Shown one piece after another: positions 1 through 4,409 of a DNA stretch of 5,188 bases. This DNA comes from Candidatus Aenigmatarchaeota archaeon (GTDB lineage: Archaea; Aenigmatarchaeota; Aenigmatarchaeia; QMZP01). The position numbers were made by a program, and so were the translations under genes. Under the pieces are notes generated by a model. It was not told the origin of the DNA. It worked only from the letters and a program-made list of their open reading frames with translations, and did not search any database. Where the stretch lies: NCBI GenBank assembly GCA_003663225.1, contig QMZP01000073.1:1-5188 (forward strand), read 5' to 3'. How positions within the stretch are numbered: position 1 is the first letter of the stretch; every line of letters begins with the position of its first letter.

Positions 1-60
1 CGCATAGAGGAGTCACTCAGCAGCTCCAAAGGCAGGAAAGGCCTTGAGAAGTTCTTGTAA
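1..60 (+). CDS. 3' end of an unidentified protein-coding gene (partial)
   Basis: Reading from base 1 in frame 1 gives 19 codons and a TAA stop at 58-60. The peptide ends in GRKGLEKFL. The codons (AGC, AGG, ATA, GAG, AAG) match the usage of the confident genes in this window. The other two plus frames hit stops or give poorer codon use. The tail is charged and soluble-looking, with Lys/Arg/Glu and a Ser-rich stretch. It is too short to name a family. The gene continues off the left edge. It ends about 20 nt before the stop of the small minus-strand reading frame, and no clear T-rich terminator follows. Confidence 0.5.
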   Translation, partial: RIEESLSSSKGRKGLEKFL

Positions 61-79
61 TCATATCTTAGCGAACCCG

Positions 80-235
80 TCAAATGGACGCCGTCACCGG
101 CTTGAATGCCTCGACTACCCTGCATTTCCCTTTGGTGCAAGGCCGGCCGTCAATGATTAGGTGGGTCGCCTCTAATATCACTATGCTTGCCAATGGGCGG
201 AAAGCTACTGGTCCCCCCGTCTCGAGGAGTGGCAC
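80..235 (-). CDS. possible small protein of 51 aa (GTG start), unrecognised
   Basis: The minus strand carries a short open frame from GTG at 235-233 to TGA at 82-80. It could also begin at an ATG at 259-257, giving 59 aa, with an in-frame TAA directly before that ATG. I prefer the GTG because the TATA box at 259-266 is centred about 27 nt upstream, the leaderless spacing seen elsewhere here; the ATG overlaps that box. The sequence is protein-like: a GGPVAFRPLASIVILEA stretch, then two cysteines five residues apart (C33, C38) and a basic C-terminus. I recognise no family. A plus-strand frame of 63 codons (84-275) covers the same bases, but it runs through the gatC promoter and I consider it less likely. 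Both could be spurious. Confidence 0.38.
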   Translation of the reverse strand: MPLLETGGPVAFRPLASIVILEATHLIIDGRPCTKGKCRVVEAFKPVTASI

Positions 236-258
236 TTCGCCCTGCAGCCACTGGATCA

Positions 259-266
259 TTTATAAG
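259..266 (+). promoter_or_regulatory. TATA box for gatC, near-palindromic and possibly bidirectional
   Basis: TTTATAAG is centred 25.5 nt upstream of the gatC ATG at 288. This places transcription start at or next to the start codon, so gatC is probably leaderless. On the other strand the same bases read CTTATAAA, centred about 27 nt from the GTG of the small minus-strand frame. No Shine-Dalgarno motif precedes gatC, which agrees with leaderless initiation. Confidence 0.6.
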
Positions 267-287
267 CAATCCTGACAAGATTAAGAC

Positions 288-587
288 ATGGCATATGACG
301 CTTCTGGTATAGACAAGGAGACTGTAAGGAAAGTGGCACAGGTAGCCAGGCTGAGGCTCAGCGAGAATGAGGTGAGGGAATTTTCAAAGGACATGGAATC
401 CATACTCGAGGCATTCGAGGATCTGAAGGAGATGGATACAGAGAACGTGAAGCCCACCTTCCAGCCCATAGATACCAAGAACGTGATGAGGGATGACGAG
501 ATAGAGGAATCCCTTTCCCAGGAAGATGCCCTGGACAACACCAAGCAGAAAGAGAATGGCTATTTCAAGGGCCCGAAGGCTATATGA
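288..587 (+). CDS. gatC: Asp-tRNA(Asn)/Glu-tRNA(Gln) amidotransferase subunit C
   Basis: GatC is the small stabilising subunit of the GatCAB amidotransferase. The complex converts Asp-tRNA(Asn) to Asn-tRNA(Asn), or Glu-tRNA(Gln) to Gln-tRNA(Gln). In archaea the Asn role is the usual one, because GatDE makes Gln-tRNA. The 99-aa product has the family's normal length and plan. A helical N-terminus runs VRKVAQVARLRLSENE (about residues 13-28), followed by a second helix ending in LKEMDTENVKPTFQP, which wraps around GatA in known structures. The conserved NVMRDDEIEESLSQEDAL segment and a C-terminal GYFKGPKAI follow. The first ATG is chosen because of the TATA spacing. gatA and gatB are not adjacent, and the next gene is convergent, so this copy is unlinked on its 3' side. 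The gene before it (1-60) is too incomplete to judge. Confidence 0.95.
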   Translation: MAYDASGIDKETVRKVAQVARLRLSENEVREFSKDMESILEAFEDLKEMDTENVKPTFQPIDTKNVMRDDEIEESLSQEDALDNTKQKENGYFKGPKAI

Positions 588-599
588 TTATTTTTTCTT
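588..599 (+). terminator. T-rich transcription terminator for gatC
   Basis: Directly after the gatC TGA the plus strand reads TTATTTTTTCTT. Archaeal RNA polymerase terminates on such T runs without a hairpin. The same bases encode the Lys-Lys-Lys C-terminus and stop codon of rnp3 on the other strand, so the gatC transcript probably ends inside the rnp3 3' end. Confidence 0.5.
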
Positions 600-1262
600 A
601 ACACCGGGCATGACCCATCCATCAGACAGCCGCTCCCTGTTCTTCTCCAGCAATTCTGGAGATAGTCCCTTCTTTGCCTGGACGCCGTTAAATCCCAGCA
701 TGGAACCGAATGCCATTATCTCAGACGGTGACCTTAGGCCCCAGAACGAGACGGCACCCGATGTGAGCACAAGGGGTGATCCGTACTTCCTGACGAGCTT
801 GGCAGTGTCGAGGAGCTTCGACATTATGCCTGCCCTTGACCTGTCATAGGCCCTTATCAACGAGCCCAGGCTGAAGGCAATTGAAACCCCAGACTCAGCG
901 GCAGCCTTTGCCGTTATGTAGTTCACGGGGTTCCTTTCAGCAGCCTCCCATCCTGCCAGTATGTCAACCTTGCTGTTCTCGGATGCCACCCTGCATATCT
1001 CCGGGTCAGCGCTCTTCACCGCTATCACCTCGAAGCCTTTCCTTTCTGATGATATCTTCTTGCCGAGGTCGTTCCTGTCTTTAGGTTCGAGAAGCAGCCC
1101 AAGCGACACGTCCATGGCCGTTCCCTTGACGGCCTTATTCATGGCGTTGTGGTCCTTTTTTTCAGAAAGCAAACACAAGCCATCCCAGCCAATCTCACCG
1201 GCCAGCTTCACGGCATGGGCTGCTTCTTTAGGCGGTACGCAGACGCACAAATCGTATGGCAT
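588..1262 (-). CDS. rnp3: RNase P protein component 3 (Rpp30 family)
   Basis: Rpp30 (Rnp3) is a protein subunit of archaeal and eukaryal RNase P, the ribozyme that removes the 5' leader from tRNA precursors. With Pop5 it forms the pair that supports the catalytic domain of the RNA. The 224-aa product is normal length and shows the PHP/TIM-barrel-like pattern of the family. It has an N-terminal MPYDLCV strand, then EIGWDGLCLL near residue 30. VDILAG and the NYITAKAAAESGVSIAFSL segment follow at about 100-132. A late strand-helix region contains LVLTSGAVSFWGLRSPSEI (about 165-183), and the protein ends GWVMPGVKKK. The start is the first ATG of the frame, 33 nt after the upstream MBL-fold gene, with a TATA-like TTTTTAA 27 nt upstream. 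Its stop abuts the gatC stop with no spacer. Functionally it pairs with the intron-rich tRNA gene elsewhere in the window, although the two are not in one operon. Confidence 0.93.
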   Translation of the reverse strand: MPYDLCVCVPPKEAAHAVKLAGEIGWDGLCLLSEKKDHNAMNKAVKGTAMDVSLGLLLEPKDRNDLGKKISSERKGFEVIAVKSADPEICRVASENSKVDILAGWEAAERNPVNYITAKAAAESGVSIAFSLGSLIRAYDRSRAGIMSKLLDTAKLVRKYGSPLVLTSGAVSFWGLRSPSEIMAFGSMLGFNGVQAKKGLSPELLEKNRERLSDGWVMPGVKKK

Positions 1263-1273
1263 GTTTATTATTC

Positions 1274-1306
1274 GGCCGGTCCGGGTTAAAAAGGCTTAGA
1301 CCGGCC
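1274..1306. repeat. 8-bp perfect inverted repeat around the MBL stop and rnp3 promoter
   Basis: GGCCGGTC (1274-1281) and GACCGGCC (1299-1306) are perfect reverse complements separated by 17 bp. One arm lies in the last codons of the MBL-fold gene (Arg-Pro-Val) and the other lies just upstream of rnp3. The TATA-like T/A run sits in the loop. It could be an RNA hairpin at the end of the MBL message or an operator, but GC-rich codons could also produce it by chance. Confidence 0.4.
1286..1292 (-). promoter_or_regulatory. weak TATA-like element upstream of rnp3
   Basis: The minus strand reads TTTTTAA here, centred 27 nt before the rnp3 ATG, which would give a leaderless transcript. The same T run could instead terminate the MBL-fold transcript. 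No Shine-Dalgarno sequence precedes rnp3, and this favours an own promoter. Confidence 0.35.
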
Positions 1307-1979
1307 TGCCTATGAGGCTCTCGTCGTCATCATCCGTCGGCTGTGCCCCCATCTTGGCAAGGTCCGCTATGACCTTCTTCCCGTTTGTGAGAACCGGCGA
1401 CCCGTGCCCCGGGAATATCCTGTCAACATCAAGGCCTGCCAGCTTAGACAGCGTCTCGTTCATGGCAGCGTGGTCACCGCCGGGGGTGTCGGTCCTTCCT
1501 ATGCCGTCTGAAAAGACAGTGTCACCGGAGAAGAGGGTCTTACTCTTCTTGTCGTAAAGGCATATGGAACCGGGAGTGTGGCCGGGACAGTGCAGCACCT
1601 CTAGCTCCATGCTCCCGGCCTTTACTTTATCCCCATCCCGCAGCTTCCGGTTCACTTGTCTCGGCTTCAGCTTGCCGTCGAAGAAGGCGGCGAGGCTTAT
1701 CTCCTCATCCCCGCTTTCCAACACACCGGAGTCGTCCTCGTGTATGGATATCTTCGCGTCAAAGAAGAAGCCGTTCCCCCCAACATGGTCGAAATGAGCA
1801 TGGGTGTTTATCACCTCGTTGAAGTCTTCCAGCTTCTTCTTCATTGTCTTCAGGAAGTCCTTCAAGCGGGTAAAGTTGAATCCTGTTCCGGCGTCAATCA
1901 CAGTGTCCCCTATCACGTATATGTTAGAATCGATATCAGACAGCTGTATCATTACTACATCGCCGAACTTCTTTATCAT
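1296..1979 (-). CDS. metallo-beta-lactamase-fold hydrolase (glyoxalase II-like)
   Basis: This is a cytosolic MBL-fold hydrolase with a complete dinuclear metal site. The ligands are in the THAHFDHVGG motif (H60, H62, D64, H65), in CPGHTPGS (H134), in SGDTVF (D153) and in FPGHG (H192). That arrangement is typical of the glyoxalase II/persulfide dioxygenase-like branch, which acts on thioesters or other small substrates. The actual substrate cannot be read from the sequence. At 227 aa it consists of the catalytic domain only. No C-terminal substrate-binding domain, flavodiiron domain or nuclease beta-CASP insert is visible. An acidic tail (TDDDDES) precedes the C-terminus. I keep the first ATG; a second in-frame ATG at codon 10 is possible. 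The gene follows the Nudix gene after 60 nt and has its own TATA-like box plus a G-rich ribosome-binding candidate, so it may be transcribed both alone and by read-through. Confidence 0.85.
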   Translation of the reverse strand: MIKKFGDVVMIQLSDIDSNIYVIGDTVIDAGTGFNFTRLKDFLKTMKKKLEDFNEVINTHAHFDHVGGNGFFFDAKISIHEDDSGVLESGDEEISLAAFFDGKLKPRQVNRKLRDGDKVKAGSMELEVLHCPGHTPGSICLYDKKSKTLFSGDTVFSDGIGRTDTPGGDHAAMNETLSKLAGLDVDRIFPGHGSPVLTNGKKVIADLAKMGAQPTDDDDESLIGRPV

Positions 1980-1986
1980 CCAAAAT

Positions 1987-1992
1987 CCCCCC
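1987..1992 (-). promoter_or_regulatory. candidate ribosome binding site for the MBL-fold gene
   Basis: A GGGGGG run on the minus strand lies 7 nt before the ATG. It can pair with the CCUCC end of 16S rRNA using G-U wobbles. It would matter for messages that read through from the Nudix gene; a transcript started at the TATA box at 2003-2011 would be nearly leaderless and would not contain it. Confidence 0.35.
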
Positions 1993-2002
1993 GAAAACCC
2001 TG

Positions 2003-2011
2003 TTTTATAAT
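2003..2011 (-). promoter_or_regulatory. TATA box for the MBL-fold gene
   Basis: The minus strand reads ATTATAAAA, centred about 28 nt upstream of the ATG at 1979. This predicts a transcription start within a few bases of the start codon. Confidence 0.5.
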
Positions 2012-2018
2012 TGGCGGC

Positions 2019-2037
2019 GAAAAGATAAATATATGTT
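2019..2037 (-). terminator. T-rich stretch after the Nudix gene
   Basis: Just past the Nudix stop the minus strand is A/T-rich, with a TTTATCTTTT core. This may be a weak archaeal terminator for the rnhB-Nudix message. The TATAT part could alternatively be an upstream promoter element, so the call is tentative. Confidence 0.3.
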
Positions 2038-2039
2038 CG

Positions 2040-2429
2040 TCATTCCCCTTTCAGAAAAATCTGCACTGCCTTTCTGTCAGCCCTCAGGTCGAGCTTCCCT
2101 GTATTACTGATGTCTATCCAGAAAACCCGCTCGGCCTCGTTGCTCCTGGGCTCGCCCTTACAACCCTTGCATACGAAGTAGTGGTTCATCTGCTCCTCTA
2201 TCGGCGTCGGATGCAGTATCCTGGTAAGGTATGAGAAGGCCTCGCACTCCATCTCCAGCTCTTCCATGAGCTCGCGGCGGCATGCGGCTTCCAAGGTCTC
2301 CCCGTTCTCCACATGACCGCCAGGCAGCGCCACCTTGCCCGGGTCGGTCTCTTTGTCCCTCCTGCGCTCCTCCACCAGTATCCTGCCGTTGTCCTCTATG
2401 ATGAAAGCGACAGTATCCACTCGCTTCAT
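2040..2429 (-). CDS. Nudix hydrolase
   Basis: Nudix enzymes hydrolyse nucleoside diphosphates linked to another group, such as oxidised dNTPs, ADP-ribose or diadenosine polyphosphates. The 129-aa protein is a single Nudix domain. The box runs from G38 to M60 with the pattern G-x5-E-x7-RE-L-x-EE: E44, R52-E53 and E56-E57 are all present, so metal binding should be intact. The usual Gly near the box end is Glu (E59), a common variation. An LPGG lead-in precedes the box. There is a CKGCKG pair of cysteines at 87-90 of unknown significance, not followed by a second CxxC. Specificity cannot be assigned; the N-terminal layout is like small MutT/NUDT-type sanitising enzymes. Its ATG overlaps the rnhB TGA (ATGA), so the two are translationally coupled. 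Pairing with RNase HII suggests, as inference, a role in nucleic-acid or nucleotide-pool quality. Confidence 0.88.
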   Translation of the reverse strand: MKRVDTVAFIIEDNGRILVEERRRDKETDPGKVALPGGHVENGETLEAACRRELMEELEMECEAFSYLTRILHPTPIEEQMNHYFVCKGCKGEPRSNEAERVFWIDISNTGKLDLRADRKAVQIFLKGE

Positions 2430-3109
2430 TCCTTCTTCACCAAGCTCTTGAAGAACATGCCTATCTTCTTCTGGGCCTTCTCACCGTTAACATTCTTGGT
2501 AGTCATCCATGTCTTCCTCACTATGCCCTCAGGGAAGTCATTGTTCTTGTCCAGCCACTCCCTCATCCATTTCATGGTTATCTGATTGCTGGAGTACCCG
2601 GGCCCGACATCGCCGTACTTCTTCTTTATTTCTTTTATCTCATCATCCCTTGCCACCTTTGCCATTATGCTGGCTGCAGCCACGACAGGATAGTTCATGT
2701 CGGCTTTGTGCTCGACAACGAGCTCCATGTCGTCCCCTACCATCTTCTGCATCTGCATCTTCAGCCTGTTCGTGTTCACGTCAGGGGAGTCTATGTATGC
2801 CCTGTTTGGGTCAAGGAAGCTCAGGACCTCGGCGAACTTCATGGACTCAACCCTGTTCAGGTTGATTCCCTGGTTGCGGTAGTTGTCTATCTTGCACGGG
2901 CCGACGTTTAGAACCATGACATCCTTGGCTATCCCCTCTATCTTCGCAGCGAGCTCTTCCCTCCTCTTGGGTGAGAGCAGCTTTGAGTCCTTCACCCCGA
3001 TTTTCCTCAGCTTGTCCTCATCCTTCTCCTCTATGGATACGCCTGCTATGACAAGCGGACCTATCACCGCGCCCCTCCCTGCTTCGTCGACTCCGCCGAT
3101 GGTCGCCAT
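2426..3109 (-). CDS. rnhB: ribonuclease HII
   Basis: RNase HII cleaves RNA in RNA-DNA hybrids. It incises at single ribonucleotides in DNA and helps remove primers. The 227-aa product matches the archaeal type 2 enzyme in length and motifs. The N-terminal GGVDEAGRG carries D8 and E9. KDSK is at 40-43, and YIDSPDV supplies D107. HKADMNYPVVAAASIMAKVARD supplies D137, completing the DEDD metal site. GPGYSSN stands where many members have GSGYPSD. A lysine-rich C-terminus (FKSLVKKE) resembles the PCNA-interacting tail region of archaeal homologues, but I see no clear PIP box. The ATG is placed only three residues before the first motif, as is normal. A TATA box about 25 nt upstream predicts a leaderless message that also carries the overlapping Nudix gene. 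The promoter region is divergent with prs. Confidence 0.96.
   Translation of the reverse strand: MATIGGVDEAGRGAVIGPLVIAGVSIEEKDEDKLRKIGVKDSKLLSPKRREELAAKIEGIAKDVMVLNVGPCKIDNYRNQGINLNRVESMKFAEVLSFLDPNRAYIDSPDVNTNRLKMQMQKMVGDDMELVVEHKADMNYPVVAAASIMAKVARDDEIKEIKKKYGDVGPGYSSNQITMKWMREWLDKNNDFPEGIVRKTWMTTKNVNGEKAQKKIGMFFKSLVKKE
2438..2441 (-). promoter_or_regulatory. Shine-Dalgarno (GGTG) for the Nudix gene
   Basis: GGTG lies inside the end of rnhB, 8 nt before the Nudix ATG. It complements the CACC of the archaeal 16S 3' end. An internal cistron with this motif contrasts with the operon-first genes here, which lack one. Confidence 0.5.
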
Positions 3110-3130
3110 GCTATTAATTGGCCCAGCGTG

Positions 3131-3138
3131 ATTATATT
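3131..3138 (-). promoter_or_regulatory. TATA box for rnhB-Nudix
   Basis: The minus strand reads AATATAAT, centred about 25 nt upstream of the rnhB ATG. There is no Shine-Dalgarno motif between them, so leaderless initiation is likely. Confidence 0.5.
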
Positions 3139-3156
3139 AGTTAAGGGGGAAATGGA

Positions 3157-3176
3157 CGCGTGAACTACACCACGCG
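3157..3176. promoter_or_regulatory. dyad element CGCGTG-N8-CACGCG, candidate operator
   Basis: Two perfect 6-bp half-sites are spaced by 8 bp and end 4 bp before the TATA element of prs, where BRE/TFB contacts lie. Position and symmetry fit a dimeric regulator controlling prs, and possibly rnhB. No regulator gene is visible nearby. The alternative is chance symmetry. Confidence 0.35.
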
Positions 3177-3180
3177 AACG

Positions 3181-3191
3181 CTTAAAAAAAT
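3181..3191 (+). promoter_or_regulatory. TATA-like element for prs
   Basis: CTTAAAAAAAT is centred about 24 nt upstream of the prs ATG. It gives the same near-leaderless geometry as the other genes, and no Shine-Dalgarno motif is present. Confidence 0.45.
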
Positions 3192-3209
3192 TACAGACAA
3201 TATGCTCAC

Positions 3210-4226
3210 ATGAACGGAGATAAGGTGGCTGTTGCGATTCCTGATTATTCCACATATATGGATATAGATGGCCCCTATTTCGGGGACCTTGTCATGGACA
3301 GGCTCGAAGCAGAGCATCCGGGGAAATTCGAGCGCGTTGACATGATAGTGAAAGGGGCCGCTGACGGCAGCGAAGAGGTCGTGACGACCGACCATGTGAG
3401 GGGAAGGGACGTGTACGTTGTCCATCCCCTACACACAGAGCCCGCCCGACACGTCATGCTGGCGCAGCAGATAAGCGACAACCTGCACAGGTCAGACGCT
3501 CATGATGTCATACTGTTCGACTTGTACAACCCCTATTTCAGCTATGACAAGAGGAAGGGAAAGCAATCATTGAACGCAAGGATAGTTGCTGACAACTACA
3601 GGTCGGCCCACATAGACCGCGTATTCACGTTCGACCCTCATTCCGACCTGCTTGGGCTGTCATTCGATCTCGATGACCCATTGGAGCCGCTGTCCCTGCA
3701 GATACCGCTTGCAGAGCATTTCAGGGAAGGCTATCCGACCGATAACGTCACTGTATGCAGCCCTGACATAGGCGGATATCCGAGGGCGGAGGTGTTCGCC
3801 GACCTGCTTAACGTCCCGCTCATAGGCCTCAGGAAGCACAGGTCAGAGGACAAGTCGGACGACACAAAGGTTCTCGGCATAGTTGGCAGTAGGGAGGACG
3901 TGGAAGGCAAGATGGTGCTGCTAAGGGATGACGTGATAAGGAGCGCAGGCTCACTAATGGAAGCCAAGGCCGCTCTTGATGAGGCCGGGGCGGCAGGATA
4001 TTATGTAGTCGTGTCCCACCTTAGCCTTTGCGGCCCTGCCAGGGAGAGGCTGGCAGATAGCGGCATAAAGAAGGTCATAGGGACTAATACGGTGCCGCAG
4101 GAATTCGACGAGCATGATATGGGGCTGTATGACGTGCTTGATATATCCCCGATAGTGGCAAACGTGATATACAGGAGGTCCGATGGCATGTCCATAGGCC
4201 AGTATTTCGAGTCTTTCCGCCGTTAA
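3210..4226 (+). CDS. prs: diverged ribose-phosphate pyrophosphokinase (PRPP synthetase)
   Basis: PRPP synthetase transfers pyrophosphate from ATP to ribose 5-phosphate. The product feeds purine, pyrimidine, His and Trp synthesis. The 338-aa product follows the family plan of two phosphoribosyltransferase-like domains. Recognisable family landmarks are DGSEE (52-56), the HVRGRDVYVV segment (62-71), the metal-site-like DPHSD (142-146), SPDIGG (184-189) with a downstream RKHR (208-211), and SHLSLCGPA (269-277), which stands for the usual THG-x-x-SGPA. Two key sites are altered. The ATP-site motif usually PYxxYARQDRK is PYFSYDKRKGK (108-118). The ribose-phosphate loop, usually DD-x-I-x-TGGT, is DDVIRSAGS (240-248), closer to the SGGT loop of plant class II enzymes. 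It may be an active lineage-specific form or a repurposed paralogue. The ATG fits the upstream TATA spacing, and the tRNA gene starts 37 nt downstream with its own promoter. Confidence 0.8.
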   Translation: MNGDKVAVAIPDYSTYMDIDGPYFGDLVMDRLEAEHPGKFERVDMIVKGAADGSEEVVTTDHVRGRDVYVVHPLHTEPARHVMLAQQISDNLHRSDAHDVILFDLYNPYFSYDKRKGKQSLNARIVADNYRSAHIDRVFTFDPHSDLLGLSFDLDDPLEPLSLQIPLAEHFREGYPTDNVTVCSPDIGGYPRAEVFADLLNVPLIGLRKHRSEDKSDDTKVLGIVGSREDVEGKMVLLRDDVIRSAGSLMEAKAALDEAGAAGYYVVVSHLSLCGPARERLADSGIKKVIGTNTVPQEFDEHDMGLYDVLDISPIVANVIYRRSDGMSIGQYFESFRR

Positions 4227-4230
4227 CGCT

Positions 4231-4238
4231 TTTATAAA
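4231..4238 (+). promoter_or_regulatory. TATA box of the initiator tRNA gene
   Basis: TTTATAAA is centred about 29 nt before the mature 5' end of the tRNA. The transcript would have at most a few nucleotides of leader for RNase P to remove. The box begins 4 nt after the prs stop codon, so the tRNA is independently driven. Confidence 0.65.
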
Positions 4239-4302
4239 CAAGACATACTATATCTTTAGAAATAGCGGGGTGGAGCAGCCTGGAGTGCTCGTTGGGCTCA
4301 TA

Positions 4303-4348
4303 ACAGACTGCCGATTTGACTTATCGCCAAGCGGCTTTCCTGTCAGGA
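4303..4348 (+). other. tRNA intron 1, canonical position 37/38 (46 nt)
   Basis: The cuts fall in 3-nt bulges TA|A (4301-4303) and GA|A (4347-4349). The central helix pairs CTCA (4297-4300) with TCAG (4343-4346), with one C-C mismatch at 4299/4344. The flanking intron helix CAG/CTG (4304-4306, 4340-4342) and an inner GCCG/CGGC stem (4310-4313, 4332-4335) follow. The BHB is therefore relaxed rather than strict. Confidence 0.85.
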
Positions 4349-4364
4349 ACCCAAAGGCCGGTGG

Positions 4365-4389
4365 AAGTGGAAAGGGAGCCACTGCCGAA
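4365..4389 (+). other. tRNA intron 2, position 53/54 in the T-arm (25 nt)
   Basis: Bulges are GG|A (4363-4365) and AA|T (4388-4390). The central helix pairs CGGT (4359-4362) with GCCG (4384-4387), including one G-U. The intron then closes itself with a perfect 5-bp stem AGTGG/CCACT (4366-4370, 4379-4383) around an 8-nt loop. No outer exon helix forms beyond the bulge. The pairing consumes T-stem bases 4360-4362. Confidence 0.85.
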
Positions 4390-4395
4390 TTCAAA

Positions 4396-4409
4396 AGCTA
4401 TGCTGGAAA
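4396..4409 (+). other. tRNA intron 3, position 59/60 in the T-loop (14 nt)
   Basis: Bulges are AA|A (4394-4396) and AA|T (4408-4410). The central helix pairs TTCA (4390-4393) with TGGA (4404-4407), including one T-G. The intron hairpin is only GC-TAT-GC (4397-4403). The outer helix is the T stem itself, GGTGG with CCACC, which becomes contiguous only after intron 2 is removed. This is close to the minimum size for an archaeal tRNA intron. Confidence 0.85.

Noticed and set aside
228..252. Inverted repeat AGTGGC/GCCACT with 13-nt loop, possible RNA gene
   Set aside because: Only 6 bp, with no cloverleaf, T-loop or C/D box arrangement around it; I tried both strands of 61-287 for a tRNA and found none.
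84..275. Plus-strand frame of 63 codons before gatC
   Set aside because: It runs through the gatC TATA box, lacks its own promoter or Shine-Dalgarno motif and has a less protein-like composition than the minus-strand frame over the same bases.
1656..2234. Long plus-strand open frame opposite the MBL and Nudix genes
   Set aside because: It is the antisense shadow of two genes with intact catalytic motifs and contains low-complexity peptide with no family features.
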